Source: Fuscovulum sp. (GTDB taxonomy: Bacteria; Pseudomonadota; Alphaproteobacteria; Rhodobacterales; Rhodobacteraceae). From it: a stretch of 64,000 nt of DNA. Every line of letters begins with the position of its first letter. The first letter of the stretch is position 1. Shown here one piece after another: positions 16,809 through 26,734 of this stretch. The stretch spans positions 2,810,501-2,874,500 of the forward strand of contig CP136571.1 of the NCBI GenBank assembly GCA_035192965.1, in the 5' to 3' direction. The translations under genes and the position numbers were made by a program. Under the pieces are notes generated by a model, which saw only the letters and a list, made by a program, of their open reading frames with translations, was not told where the DNA came from and made no database searches.

Positions 16809-17726
16809 ATGCACGCCCGCCTGTCCAACTGGTTCAACCGCAGGGGCTGGTCAGACCTGATCATCGGGCTGCCCTATCTCTGGCTGCTGCTTTTGTTCCT
16901 GCTACCCTTCCTGATCGTGCTGGCCATGAGCGTGGCCACCCGCACGCCCACCGCGCCGCCCTTTGGCTATGGCGGGGAAAATCCCGTCGTGAATCTGAAC
17001 GGTTACGCGCGGCTCTTCACAGATGAGCTTTACATCCGCGCCTTCCTTACCTCGCTGACAAATGCCGCCATCGCCACCATTCTGTGCCTGCTGATCGGCT
17101 ATCCCATGGCGCTGGGCTTGACCCGCGTCTCAAAAGGTTGGCGCAACATATTGCTGATGCTGGTTATTCTGCCCTTCTGGACGTCATTCCTGCTGCGCGT
17201 CTATGCCTGGATGGGGATGATGGGCAAGAACAGCTGGTTCAACCAGATGCTGACGCAGGGTTGGAACTGGCTCACCCCCGAAGGCTGGGCCGTCACGTCC
17301 CTGCCATTGATGCATTCCAATTTCGCCGTCGTGCTGGTGATGGTCTATACCTATCTGCCGTTCATGATCCTGCCGCTCTATGCCAGCCTCGAACGGCTTG
17401 ACCCAGCGCTGGATGAGGCGGCGATGGACCTTGGCACCCGTCCCTTCGGCGTTTTCCGCGATGTCACTCTGCCGCAATCCATTCCCGGCATCGTGGCGGG
17501 CGGGCTGTTGGTCTTTATCCCCGCTGCGGGGGAATTGGTGATTCCCACGCTGGTGGGAGATGCCGCCAGCCCGATGATCGGGCGCGTGATTTCGGATGAG
17601 TTCACATCGGCCCGCGATTGGCCCATGGCCTCATCTGTAGCCGTCGCCCTGCTGCTGATCATGGTCATCCCGACCATGCTATACAGCCACTATCAGGCCA
17701 AGGCAGATGGCGAGGGCAAGCGATGA
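16809..17726 (+). CDS. PotB-like ABC transporter permease
   Basis: 305 residues with six hydrophobic segments and the cytoplasmic EAA loop DEAAMDLGTRPFGVF near residue 200, which contacts the ATPase. The start at 16809 is four bases after the ATPase stop; in-frame ATGs further upstream lie inside the ATPase gene. Its last codons overlap the next permease start (ATGA). Confidence 0.9.
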   Translation: MHARLSNWFNRRGWSDLIIGLPYLWLLLLFLLPFLIVLAMSVATRTPTAPPFGYGGENPVVNLNGYARLFTDELYIRAFLTSLTNAAIATILCLLIGYPMALGLTRVSKGWRNILLMLVILPFWTSFLLRVYAWMGMMGKNSWFNQMLTQGWNWLTPEGWAVTSLPLMHSNFAVVLVMVYTYLPFMILPLYASLERLDPALDEAAMDLGTRPFGVFRDVTLPQSIPGIVAGGLLVFIPAAGELVIPTLVGDAASPMIGRVISDEFTSARDWPMASSVAVALLLIMVIPTMLYSHYQAKADGEGKR

Positions 17727-18562
17727 AGCGCCGCCCCTGGTTCCTGTTCACCATGCTCTGCTTCGGCTTTGCCTTCTTCTACGTGCCAATCCTGTCGATG
17801 ATCGTCTACTCCTTCAATGAAAGCCGCCTTGCCACGGTATGGGGCGGGTTTTCGACGAAGTGGTATGTCTCACTCATGTCCAACCGTCAGGTCGGCGCGG
17901 CGCTGCTGCTGTCGCTTCAGATCGCGGTCATCTCGGCCACGATCGCCACCATCCTTGGCACCATGGCGGGCATCGCTTTGGCGCGCTTTACCCGATTTCG
18001 CGGCCGCCTACTGTTTTCCGGCCTTGTCACGGCCCCCCTTGTGATGCCCGAGGTGATCACCGGCATCTCCTCGCTGATGCTGTTCCTGCTGATGGCCGAC
18101 TGGATCGGCTGGCCGGGGCAACGCGGATTTACCACCATCACGCTGGCCCATATCACCTTTTCCATGGTCTTCGTCACCACCGTGGTGCAGGCCCGGATGA
18201 TCCAGTCCGACCGCGCCATCGAAGAGGCCGCGATGGACCTTGGCTCACGCCCCTGGCAGGTGATGTGGGACATCACGCTTCCCACCATTTTTCCGGCCAT
18301 CCTGTCGGGCTGGCTGCTGGCCTTCACCATTTCGCTCGACGATGTGGTCATCACCTCCTTCACCACTGGGCCGGGCAACACCACCCTGCCCCTGCTGATC
18401 TGGTCCAAGGTCAAGCTGGGCGTCACACCCGATATCAACGCGCTGGCCACGCTGACCGTACTGGTGGTGGGCACCGGCGTAGTGATCGCCGGCGTCATCC
18501 TGAACCGGGCCGAGAGGCGGCGCATCCGCGATGAACGCATGGCCTATCGCACCAATGACTGA
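17723..18562 (+). CDS. PotC-like ABC transporter permease
   Basis: 279 residues, about six membrane segments, N-terminus MKRRPWFLF with a positively charged leader into the first helix and the PotC-type VPILSMIVYSFNESR. The EAA loop is EEAAMDLGSRPWQV near residue 172. The ATG overlaps the stop of the PotB-like gene, and the following cupin gene starts inside its end, so the unit is tightly coupled. Confidence 0.9.
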   Translation: MKRRPWFLFTMLCFGFAFFYVPILSMIVYSFNESRLATVWGGFSTKWYVSLMSNRQVGAALLLSLQIAVISATIATILGTMAGIALARFTRFRGRLLFSGLVTAPLVMPEVITGISSLMLFLLMADWIGWPGQRGFTTITLAHITFSMVFVTTVVQARMIQSDRAIEEAAMDLGSRPWQVMWDITLPTIFPAILSGWLLAFTISLDDVVITSFTTGPGNTTLPLLIWSKVKLGVTPDINALATLTVLVVGTGVVIAGVILNRAERRRIRDERMAYRTND

Positions 18563-19397
18563 CGCTCCCGAAACCCTGCTGTCCCTGCCCCTTGGCACCC
18601 CCGGCGCGGGGCGCATCCGCTATGGCGCGGCGATGGCGCTGTATCAGCAAGGCCATATCTCACCCGCAGAGTTGGAGGCATGGCGCATCGCCTCGGCCTC
18701 CGACACCCGGCCCGTTGATCAGGTTCTCGCCGCCCATGGCCTGCCTGCCCCCCGTCGGGCAGACCCCACGAACACCCTGACCCGCCTGATGCAAGAAGCC
18801 GCCGCCGCCCTTACCTTGTTGCGCTGCCCCGGCGCGGCGGAACTGCGCCGCCTGCTTGCACAGCGCAGCGAAACGCCACGGCCGCGCCCCGCACAGACGC
18901 TCCCCGTCGTTACCCGGCATCTGGAGAAGGCTCTTTTCGCCCTACGGGCCACCCACCCCGCCCTTGCCACGGCCATCACTGCCGCCAGCCCGCAACTGCA
19001 TTGGCAGATGCCAGACAGCGACAGTCCCGATCCCGACGGCCCCGCAATCTGCACGCTGCTGGGCGGAAACGCCCCCTTCCCGGCGCGGGATGCGGAGTTT
19101 GGCCTTTACCTCATCGCACCCCACGGCCTGGACCGCGATAACAGCCATCCCGCGCCCGAGCTTTACCTGCCCCTCACTGGCCCGCATGGCTGGCGCTTTG
19201 GCCCCGACCGCCCCCTGATCCGCAAACACGCACTGGTCCCGATCTGGATTGATGCCCACCGCCCGCACCTCATCAAGGCAGGCGCTACCCCCTTCCTCGC
19301 CCTTTACGGACGGACACGCGACGCGCAGGCCCCCGCCCGCATCCTGCGGGCCTCCGACTGGCCCGCGCTGCACGCGCTGCGGCTGGAGGCACACTGA
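18555..19397 (+). CDS. Cupin protein of the DMSP-lyase-like (DLL) superfamily
   Basis: 280 residues. The N-terminal half is helical; the C-terminal half (about 150-255) is a cupin barrel. The metal set of DddQ-type DMSP lyases (His, Glu, Tyr, then His about 34 residues on) is matched by H198, E202 and Y204 in SHPAPELYLPL, and H235 or H238 in DAHRPH. DMSP lyases split dimethylsulfoniopropionate into acrylate and DMS with the Tyr as base; other DLL cupins have different or unknown roles. The extra His often found two residues before the first ligand is Asn here. The start at 18555 overlaps the permease stop. The product may act on the compound imported by the adjacent transporter; DMSP itself is unproven. 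Confidence 0.7.
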   Translation: MTDAPETLLSLPLGTPGAGRIRYGAAMALYQQGHISPAELEAWRIASASDTRPVDQVLAAHGLPAPRRADPTNTLTRLMQEAAAALTLLRCPGAAELRRLLAQRSETPRPRPAQTLPVVTRHLEKALFALRATHPALATAITAASPQLHWQMPDSDSPDPDGPAICTLLGGNAPFPARDAEFGLYLIAPHGLDRDNSHPAPELYLPLTGPHGWRFGPDRPLIRKHALVPIWIDAHRPHLIKAGATPFLALYGRTRDAQAPARILRASDWPALHALRLEAH

Positions 19398-21022
19398 TGG
19401 CCCGCGTTCTGCTGACCAACGCCCATATCCGCACCATGAACCCCGCCCAGCCGGCAGCCGAAGCGTTGGTGATCGAGAATGACCGCATCCTCGCCATCGG
19501 CGAAGCCGCCCATATGGCCGCAAAGGCAGGGCCGAAGGCAGAGGTGATTGATGCGCAAGGCCGCCTCATCCTGCCCGGCCTTCAGGATGCCCATATCCAT
19601 CTTCTGAACGGCGGAACGGATCTGGTGCAAACCGCACAGCTTTACGATTGCACCACCACCGACCAGATCGCCGCCACCCTTCAGGCCCATGCGGCAACGC
19701 AAAGTGGCCCCATGCTTTGGGGTGCAGGTTGGCAATGCGGGTTCTTTGGCGATGCCAACCTGACCCGCGCCGTGCTGGACCCTGTCACGCCTGACCGTCC
19801 CTGCCTGATCTATGACGGCAATTTCCACAACGCCTGCCTGAACACGCGTGCCATCGTAATGATTGGCCTGACCGACGACACCCCCGATCCGCAGGGCGGC
19901 CACTTCGTCCGCGACGCCCAGGGACGCGCCACCGGCATGCTGCACGAGGATGCGATCTACTGGGCGCTCGACCGCCTGCCCAAAACGACCGAAGCGACGT
20001 ATTGCGCCGGTCTCCACGCCGGGCAGGCCCTTGCCAACCGGCATGGCATAACGGGCATTCTGGACCCTTTCATCCAATCCCATCACATCGGCATCTACGC
20101 TCAGGCCGCGGCACAAGACGCCCTGACCCTGCGCGTGGCAGGCGCCATGTCTGTCACCTCTGCCGATACGGTGGACACGGCCCTCGCTCGCCTCACTGCA
20201 CGCCGCGCGGCGCACCGGACCGAGGACTTTCATCTCCACTCCGCCAAATTCTTCCTCGATGGCGGGTTGGAAAACCGCACCGCCGCGCTGATCGACGATT
20301 ATGCCGATGCCCGTGGCGGCAACTGCCCCCTGATGTTCCCGCCCGACCAGATTCGCGCCCTGTTCACCGCGCTCGATGCCGCGCGGTTTCAGATCCACGT
20401 CCATTGCATCGGCGACCTCGCCACCCGCGCTGCGCTCGACGGGTTTCAGGCCGCCCGTGAAGCCAACGGCGCGTGGCCAGGGCTGCACCAGATCGCGCAT
20501 TGCCAACTGGTCCACCCAGATGACCGCCCGCGCTTTGCTGCGCTGGGGGTGATGGCGAACCTGCAACCGCTCTGGGCCTGTAACGATCCGATCATCCCCG
20601 ATGACACCATGGCTATGATCGGCCCTGCCCGCGCAGCATGGACCTATGCCAACCGCAGCCTCATCGATGCAGGCGCGCCGTGGTGCATCAATTCTGACTG
20701 GGCAGTCACCACGCTCAACCCGTTTGAAATCATCGGCACCGCGATCACCCGCGAACCGCCGCGCCACCGGGGTCGCGCCGCGCCGTTCTTTCCGTCTGAA
20801 CGGATGACGATCCATGAGGCCGTCCTTGGCTACACCACACATGCCGCCGCCGCCTGCTGGCGCGGGCATTATACCGGCGCTTTGCGCCCCGGCTTTTCGG
20901 CGGATCTGATCATCCTCGACCGCGATATCTTCACCTGCGATCCCTATGAAGTGGCGGATACCCAGATACTTCTCACCCTGTTCAAGGGCCGCGCCGTCCA
21001 TCGCGCCGCCTGCTACACCTGA
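19397..21022 (+). CDS. YtcJ-type metal-dependent amidohydrolase
   Basis: 541 residues, the length of the amidohydrolase_3 (YtcJ) family. The metal motif is QDAHIHL (HxH, about residues 66-68). Later markers are HVHCIGD, AHCQLVHPDD and SDWAV. The family hydrolyses C-N bonds in cyclic or linear amides and imines; specificities vary widely. The ATG shares its A with the stop of the cupin gene (TGATG). It belongs to the same operon as the Rieske oxygenase and transporter and probably acts on an oxygenated or imported intermediate. Confidence 0.85.
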   Translation: MARVLLTNAHIRTMNPAQPAAEALVIENDRILAIGEAAHMAAKAGPKAEVIDAQGRLILPGLQDAHIHLLNGGTDLVQTAQLYDCTTTDQIAATLQAHAATQSGPMLWGAGWQCGFFGDANLTRAVLDPVTPDRPCLIYDGNFHNACLNTRAIVMIGLTDDTPDPQGGHFVRDAQGRATGMLHEDAIYWALDRLPKTTEATYCAGLHAGQALANRHGITGILDPFIQSHHIGIYAQAAAQDALTLRVAGAMSVTSADTVDTALARLTARRAAHRTEDFHLHSAKFFLDGGLENRTAALIDDYADARGGNCPLMFPPDQIRALFTALDAARFQIHVHCIGDLATRAALDGFQAAREANGAWPGLHQIAHCQLVHPDDRPRFAALGVMANLQPLWACNDPIIPDDTMAMIGPARAAWTYANRSLIDAGAPWCINSDWAVTTLNPFEIIGTAITREPPRHRGRAAPFFPSERMTIHEAVLGYTTHAAAACWRGHYTGALRPGFSADLIILDRDIFTCDPYEVADTQILLTLFKGRAVHRAACYT

Positions 21023-21039
21023 CGGAAAGGCTATCGTCC

Positions 21040-21399
21040 ATGACCAACACATCCCAAACCCGCCGCGTCGCCAATATCCACAACGCGCCCTTCACGCCCT
21101 TTGTCTATCCCGATGGCGTCGCCTTGGGCGATGAGATCCTGCAACTGGACAGCGATAAGCCGCTGGGCGAAGGTTTTCACGTCTATCGCATGCCCGCCGG
21201 GATGCGGACGCGGTCGCATATCCACAACGGCCATGAACAGTTCCTGATCCTCGAAGGCGAGTTGATCGAAGACGATGGCACCGTCTTCAAGCCGGGCGAT
21301 CTGGTCTTCTATGCCGATGGCACAGAGCACAGTTCCTATACCCCGCACGGCTGCCTGCTGGCTGTCCACATCGTCAGCGCGGAAACGCCGACCGAATGA
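21040..21399 (+). CDS. Small cupin-domain protein
   Basis: 119 residues, a single cupin barrel. Motif 1 is HIHNGHEQFLILEGE and motif 2 contains PGDLVFYADGTEHSSY, giving two His, one Glu and one further His as likely metal ligands. Start 21040 has GGAAAGG upstream, 17 bp after the amidohydrolase stop. Last gene of the operon. Small cupins of this type can be isomerases, lyases or sensors; the function here is unknown. Confidence 0.82.
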   Translation: MTNTSQTRRVANIHNAPFTPFVYPDGVALGDEILQLDSDKPLGEGFHVYRMPAGMRTRSHIHNGHEQFLILEGELIEDDGTVFKPGDLVFYADGTEHSSYTPHGCLLAVHIVSAETPTE

Positions 21400-21885
21400 T
21401 CCCCGGCCTGTCATGGGCCGAATCACCCTGCGCTGGCCCAGCCGGAACCTAGTTCCGCTGGCTTGGTTTCGCCACAGTTCAGGTCGGAGATCGTTAACGA
21501 AAATTAACCACTCAGCCACTTTTCTGCTGATCGTTTCCAAAGCGGAAAAAACGCCCTCCAGTGCCTTGAATTGGCACCGGAAAGGGCAACCGCCGTGTAC
21601 CGAATTCCTTGCGGGAAGGCAGAAGTATGGTAACAATTTGTCTAAAGGTGCGCCCTGCACCTATTGCGCTGCCACGGTCGAATGACCGGATCAGAGCAAG
21701 CAGATGATCTGCCAAGCGGTGGGGGCCGCCTGATCAGACTTCCGGGGCAAGTCGAAGTAACCCAAGCTGCCGGGGTGTGTAATGAGTGTCTGTGTTATCC
21801 TTGCCGCGTCCTGCGGCACTTCGCCCGCGTGTTCGCGCGCCCGGACAAGCCCCCGCTCGGCCAATCGTGGCAAGGGGTGCATGTG
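21400..21885. other. 486-bp intergenic region with hairpins
   Basis: Follows the Rieske operon. A likely terminator hairpin is CGGAAC-CTA-GTTCCG at 21443-21457, followed by CTGGCTTGGTTT. Further stems are GTGCC/GGCAC near 21568-21587 and GGTGC/GCACC at 21649-21663. A TTAA-N6-TTAA element is near 21493-21507. The remaining bases hold no supportable gene; the long leader before 21886 may be the promoter and untranslated region of that gene. Confidence 0.4.
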
Positions 21886-22335
21886 ATGGGCATCCTCTAT
21901 TCCTCCTCCGGCATCACCGCGACTTCTAGCCTTGCCATGCCGTCCGCCGCCGCACAGGCGGTTGAGGCGACGATGCTGTCGCAGGGCCTGCGCCTGCGGG
22001 TCGGTTCGCATCCCTCGGATCTCTGCGCTATCGAAGACCTGTCTATTGGCGATCCGATCTGGGACATGGCGACCGAACGTCTGATCGACATTGACGCCAT
22101 GGCCTGCGCCACGCTGGACATTCAGCAACTCGATGACATGGGCCTGCGCGCCATGGCCATCGCTACGCCGTCGGGACAAGGCTATCTCGCCCTTGCCTCG
22201 GCCCGGATCATGGCACCCGCACCGCGCGCAATTCCCAGCTTTGCAGCCACGAACTTCTTCCGCTTCTGGCCCGAAGCCCGCCTTGTGGCCGAGGTTGAGG
22301 GTCGGCCCGTCCTGATCCGGACTGGCGTGATCTGA
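21886..22335 (+). CDS. Hypothetical protein, possible degenerate Hint-like fold
   Basis: 149 residues, no signal peptide. The start at 21886 follows AAGGGG at a good distance; the same frame stays open upstream but without a better start. The segment CAIEDLSIGDPIWDMATERL recalls the (V)EDLxxGDxVxT strand of Hint domains, and the order of later segments also fits, but the catalytic Cys and the SPQHRML-type motif of Hint_2 are missing. It may be an inactive relative or unrelated. It is convergent with modA. Confidence 0.6.
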   Translation: MGILYSSSGITATSSLAMPSAAAQAVEATMLSQGLRLRVGSHPSDLCAIEDLSIGDPIWDMATERLIDIDAMACATLDIQQLDDMGLRAMAIATPSGQGYLALASARIMAPAPRAIPSFAATNFFRFWPEARLVAEVEGRPVLIRTGVI

Positions 22336-22362
22336 GGCGGCGCTATCTGAGGGCGGCACCCC

Positions 22363-23130
22363 TCAATCCGGCACGATAAACCCCTGCGCCGCAAAGGCCG
22401 CATCTGCGGCCTCATCTGTCAGCGCCTCAAGAAAGGCCCTATCCCCGGCATCCACCGCCCCTGTCAGCAATGCCGCAGGATAGACAATCGGCGGATGGCT
22501 GGTTTCGGGAAAGGTGGCAACAACCGTGACATTGTCATCGGCGACAGCATCGCTGGCATAGACGATCCCGTAAGGCGCCTCACCCGACGCTACCAGCGCC
22601 AGCGCGGCCCGCACATTTTCGGACTGTGCAACCGCCCCGGACACCGATGGCCAAAGCCCAAGATGCTCCAGCGCCGCCTTGCCATATTGCCCTGCAGGCA
22701 CCGCATCGACCATCGCCATGGACAGGCGCCCCCCGGCCAGCAATCCAGCGAGGTCCGTTTCTGGCCCGATCTCGACCGGGGCCGCGTCCTTTCCATGCGC
22801 AATCAGCACCAGCCGGTTGCCCAGAATATCGGCACGGGTTCCGGCCGCCACCAGACCGACCTTCTCCACCTCATCCATCCAGTTCACGGCCGCCGAGATA
22901 AAGATATCCGCCGGCGCGCCTTCGATAATCTGCTTGGCCAGGGCATTCGATCCGGCATAGCTGATCACGACCTCATGCCCAGTGTTGGCCTGAAAGTCGG
23001 CCGCCACCTGATCCAACCCTGTCTTCAGCGAGGCAGCCGCAAACACCACCACCCGATCCGCCCAGGCGGGCATGGGCAGGCACAGCAAGGCACAAAGAAC
23101 AAGTCCCCGGCTCAGATGTGCAGCGTGCAT
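22363..23130 (-). CDS. modA: Molybdate ABC transporter substrate-binding protein
   Basis: 255 residues with a Sec signal peptide cut after PAWA (about residue 24). ModA markers are AAASLKTGL, SYAGSNALAKQI, GAPADIFISA, VPAGQYGK and the late VYASDAV. It binds molybdate or tungstate in the periplasm. The start at 23130 has a GGGGGA site. No modB or modC is adjacent: downstream is a convergent gene and upstream is mtnA on the same strand. It must work with a transporter encoded elsewhere or be an orphan copy. Confidence 0.9.
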   Translation of the reverse strand: MHAAHLSRGLVLCALLCLPMPAWADRVVVFAAASLKTGLDQVAADFQANTGHEVVISYAGSNALAKQIIEGAPADIFISAAVNWMDEVEKVGLVAAGTRADILGNRLVLIAHGKDAAPVEIGPETDLAGLLAGGRLSMAMVDAVPAGQYGKAALEHLGLWPSVSGAVAQSENVRAALALVASGEAPYGIVYASDAVADDNVTVVATFPETSHPPIVYPAALLTGAVDAGDRAFLEALTDEAADAAFAAQGFIVPD

Positions 23131-23264
23131 TTTTCCCCCGAAATCAATGGCTTTCGCAGCAAACTCACCATGCGAACCCCCGATGATCAAGCTCTGCCCC
23201 GCAGACCGGGCGGATATCAGCCTTAGGCTTGCGAAACGGGCGCTGGTCCGGATCTTGGGCGCGG

Positions 23265-24311
23265 CTAGGTACCCTTCGCCACGCCGCGCCCCGCCAAAAG
23301 CGCACGGATATTCACGTCGAACGGCGGACGCACGATCCCGAACTCGGTGATCAAACCAGCAATCAATCGGTTGGGCGTCACGTCAAAGGCCGGGTTGAAG
23401 GCGGGCGCGCCCACTGGTGCGATCAGGCTGTCGCCGACGCGCAGCACTTCATCCCCGTCCCGTTCCTCAATCTCGATCCCGTCGCCGCTGGCGGTGGACA
23501 GATCAATCGTCGATGTCGGGCAAGCCACATAGAACGGCACCCCATTGTCCTGCGCCGCCAGTGCAAGGTTATAGGTGCCGATCTTGTTGGCGGTGTCGCC
23601 ATTGGCAGCAACCCTGTCACAGCCCACCACGGCCATGTCCACCTTGTGCCGTCGCATGATATGCGCCGATGCCCCATCCACCACGATGGCATGGGGAACG
23701 CCGTATTCCATCAATTCGAACGATGACAGCTTCGCCCCCTGCAACCTCGGCCGCGTTTCATCGAGATAGGCGAACACCTTACGCCCCGATTCATGCGCCC
23801 GCCGGATGATCCCCAGCGCGGTGCCAACACCGACCGTGGCCAACGCGCCCGTGTTGCAATGGTGGAAGAAGGTCACCTCTTGCGGCAGGATGGCCAGCGC
23901 ATGTGCCGCTATCGCCTCATTCACCGCGATATCCTCGCGCTCCATCACCCGCGCCTCTTCCAGCAGGCGCGAGGCATCCGCCCCGGCCCGCCACAGCAGC
24001 GCCATCCGATCCAGCGCCCAGAACAGGTTCACCGCCGTAGGCCGCGATGCGCGCAGAACCCGATCCGCCGCCTCCAACGCCGGGATCAGCGGCACATCCG
24101 CCGCCTCGGCCAGCAAGGCCGCTTGCGCCATGCCGAACCCCGCCGCCACCCCGATGGCCGGGGCACCCCGCACCGTCATGTCGCGGATGGCGCCCGCCAC
24201 CGCCTCAGGCGAGGTCAGGTCACGGTACTGCACCGTTCCCGGCAGGAACCGCTGATCCAGAAGCCGCAGGCAATGGCCTGCCGCGATCCATTCCATGGTT
24301 CGAAACGCCAT
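23265..24311 (-). CDS. mtnA: S-methyl-5-thioribose-1-phosphate isomerase
   Basis: 348 residues. Family markers are MTVRGAPAIG, the catalytic Cys in HHCNTGALAT and the catalytic Asp in GCDRVAANGDTANKIGTY. The enzyme isomerises the aldose 5-methylthioribose-1-phosphate to the ribulose form in methionine salvage or the related MTA shunts. The start at 24311 (MAFRTMEW) has CAGGGGG upstream. It lies 57 bp downstream of icd on the same strand. No other methionine-salvage gene is in the window. Confidence 0.94.
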   Translation of the reverse strand: MAFRTMEWIAAGHCLRLLDQRFLPGTVQYRDLTSPEAVAGAIRDMTVRGAPAIGVAAGFGMAQAALLAEAADVPLIPALEAADRVLRASRPTAVNLFWALDRMALLWRAGADASRLLEEARVMEREDIAVNEAIAAHALAILPQEVTFFHHCNTGALATVGVGTALGIIRRAHESGRKVFAYLDETRPRLQGAKLSSFELMEYGVPHAIVVDGASAHIMRRHKVDMAVVGCDRVAANGDTANKIGTYNLALAAQDNGVPFYVACPTSTIDLSTASGDGIEIEERDGDEVLRVGDSLIAPVGAPAFNPAFDVTPNRLIAGLITEFGIVRPPFDVNIRALLAGRGVAKGT

Positions 24312-24368
24312 GGCATCCCCCTGCGCAGGAAAGCCGGGGCCCTGCATCGCAAGGCCCCGTGCCGACAA

Positions 24369-26591
24369 TCAGCCGATGATTGACGTGAAGGTGGCCGAAG
24401 GCCGCATCACCGCCGCCGTCTTGACCGGGTCGGTATGGTAATACCCGCCCAGATCGGCCGGCTTACCCTGATCACGGGCCAGTTCGGCAACGATCTTGGC
24501 CTCATTCTCGGCCAGCGCCTTGGCGATGGGTGCGAAATGGGCGGCCAGTTCCGCGTTTTCAGACTGCACCGCAAGGGCCTGCGCCCAATACAGCGCAAAG
24601 TAGAAATGGCTGTCACGGTTGTCCGTCTGGCCGACCCGCCCTTTGGGCGATTTGTCATGGTCCAGCACGCCCTGCGTCGCCACATCCACGGCCCGGCCCA
24701 ACACCCGCGCCTTTTCGTTTCCGGTCACATCGGCCAGAAACTTCAGGCTTTCCCCCAGCGCGCAGAACTCGCCCAGCGAATCCCAGCGTAGGTGGTTTTC
24801 CTCAACCAGTTGCTGCACATGCTTGGGCGCCGACCCACCGGCCCCGGTTTCAAACATGCCCCCGCCCTGCATCAGCTTGACGATCGAAAGCATCTTGGCC
24901 GAGGTCCCAAGTTCAAGGATCGGGAACAAGTCGGTCAGATAATCCCGCAGCACGTTGCCAGTGATCGCGATAGAGTTTTCGCCCTTGCGGATCGTCTCCA
25001 AAGACAGGCGCGTCGCCTCGCGCGGGGCCATGATCTGGAACTTGTCGGCCACGCCCGCCGCAGCAAGTATCGGGCGGACATAGTTGATTAGCTCGGCATC
25101 ATGCGGCCGCGTTGCATCCAGCCAAAAGATCGCCTGGCAACCCTCGGCGCGCTGCCGGTCAATCGCCAGCTTGACCCAATCCTCGATCGGGGCCTTGCGG
25201 GTGGCCGCTGCGCGCCAGATGTCGCCCGCCTGCACCTTGTGCTGGTGCAGCACATCGCCATTCGCCGCGATCAGGCGCACCGTGCCATCAGCCGGGATTT
25301 CAAAGGTCGTCGGGTGTGAGCCGTATTCCTCGGCCTTCTGCGCCATCAGGCCGATGTTCTGCACCGTCCCTGCCGTGGCCGGGTCCAGCGCCCCCGTTGC
25401 CTTGAAATAGGCGACCGACTCGTCATAGACGGCGGCGTAAGAACTGTCCGGGATCACGCAATTGGTATCTGCCGCCTTGCCATCCGGACCCCAGCCCTTG
25501 CCACCCGCCCGGATCAGCGCAGGCATCGACGCATCCACGATCACGTCAGACGGGACATGCAGATTGGTGATTCCCTTGTCGGAATTCACCATGTAAAGCG
25601 GCGGGCGATCGGCCATCACCGCCTCGATTTCGGCAAGAACGGCCTTGCCATCCGGCATGTCTGCAATCCGGTCCAGCATTACGCCAAGCCCGGAATTCGC
25701 ATCCACACCGGCCGCCTGAAACGCAGCGCCATGACGATCAAAGACCGGCGCAAGGAAGGCCTTGACCGCATGACCAAAGATGATCGGATCCGACACCTTC
25801 ATCATCGTGGCCTTCAGGTGGATGGAGAACAGCACCCCCTCGCGCTTTGACACCGCGATCTGTTCGGTCAGAAAAGCGCGCAGCGCAGCGACCGACATGA
25901 AGGTCGCATCCACCACCGTGCCGGGGTGATAGTTCACCCCTTCCTTCAACACCTTCACTGCGCCATCCGCCGTGAACAGTTCGATCCGCGCCGCGCCGGC
26001 CTGAGCCGCGCTCAGCGTGACTGATGTCTCATTCGACCGGAAATCCCCGCCTGACATCGTCGACACGCGGGTCTTGCTGTCCGCGCTCCATGCGCCCATC
26101 GAATGCGGATTGGCCTTGGCGTAATTCTTCACCGCCGCCGCCGCGCGCCGGTCGGAATTGCCCTCGCGCAGGACCGGGTTCACCGCCGACCCTTTGATTG
26201 CATCATAGCGGCGGCGGGCTTCCTTTTCCGCATCGTTTTGCGGGTCTTCGGGGTAGTCGGGCAGATCATAGCCCTGCCCCTGCAATTCCTTTACCGCCGC
26301 CACCAGCTGCGGGGCAGAGGCAGAGATGTTCGGCAGCTTGATCACATTCGCCGCTGGCGTGGTCACCAGCGCGCCCAGTTCCGCCAGATCGTCCGGCTGT
26401 CGCTGCGCATCAGTCAACCGTTCGGGGAAAGCCGCGATGATCCGCCCGGCCAGCGATATGTCACGCGTGCCAACCGTTACCCCCGCGGCAGCCGCATAGG
26501 ACCGGATGATCGGCAAGAGCGACGCCGAGGCAAGCTGCGGCGCTTCGTCCACCGTGGTGTAGATGATGTCGGGAATGGGTCGATCGGTCAT
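24369..26591 (-). CDS. icd: NADP-dependent isocitrate dehydrogenase, monomeric type
   Basis: 740 residues, the length of the monomeric (about 80 kDa) isocitrate dehydrogenases rather than the 400-residue dimeric type. The block [20 protein letters not shown] and the [18 protein letters not shown] start are typical. It oxidatively decarboxylates isocitrate to 2-oxoglutarate with NADP in the TCA cycle. The start at 26591 matches the family N-terminus. mtnA follows after 57 bp and may be cotranscribed. Confidence 0.95.
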   Translation of the reverse strand: MTDRPIPDIIYTTVDEAPQLASASLLPIIRSYAAAAGVTVGTRDISLAGRIIAAFPERLTDAQRQPDDLAELGALVTTPAANVIKLPNISASAPQLVAAVKELQGQGYDLPDYPEDPQNDAEKEARRRYDAIKGSAVNPVLREGNSDRRAAAAVKNYAKANPHSMGAWSADSKTRVSTMSGGDFRSNETSVTLSAAQAGAARIELFTADGAVKVLKEGVNYHPGTVVDATFMSVAALRAFLTEQIAVSKREGVLFSIHLKATMMKVSDPIIFGHAVKAFLAPVFDRHGAAFQAAGVDANSGLGVMLDRIADMPDGKAVLAEIEAVMADRPPLYMVNSDKGITNLHVPSDVIVDASMPALIRAGGKGWGPDGKAADTNCVIPDSSYAAVYDESVAYFKATGALDPATAGTVQNIGLMAQKAEEYGSHPTTFEIPADGTVRLIAANGDVLHQHKVQAGDIWRAAATRKAPIEDWVKLAIDRQRAEGCQAIFWLDATRPHDAELINYVRPILAAAGVADKFQIMAPREATRLSLETIRKGENSIAITGNVLRDYLTDLFPILELGTSAKMLSIVKLMQGGGMFETGAGGSAPKHVQQLVEENHLRWDSLGEFCALGESLKFLADVTGNEKARVLGRAVDVATQGVLDHDKSPKGRVGQTDNRDSHFYFALYWAQALAVQSENAELAAHFAPIAKALAENEAKIVAELARDQGKPADLGGYYHTDPVKTAAVMRPSATFTSIIG

Positions 26592-26734
26592 GTGAAAGCC
26601 TGTTGTCTTGCAGTTACGGCCAGCGGCCAGACGCAAAGGCGGCGCGCGGCCCAGCCACGCCCCGCCTCTTGATTTCCAACCTAGTCATGCTGCGTGCGAA
26701 ACAAAAGCCGCTCCTTGCAGCGCTGTGCGCTTTC

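Noticed and set aside
21400..21885. Possible riboswitch in the long leader before 21886
   Set aside because: Several hairpins exist but no known riboswitch core (SAM, SAH, Moco, TPP) could be matched by eye.
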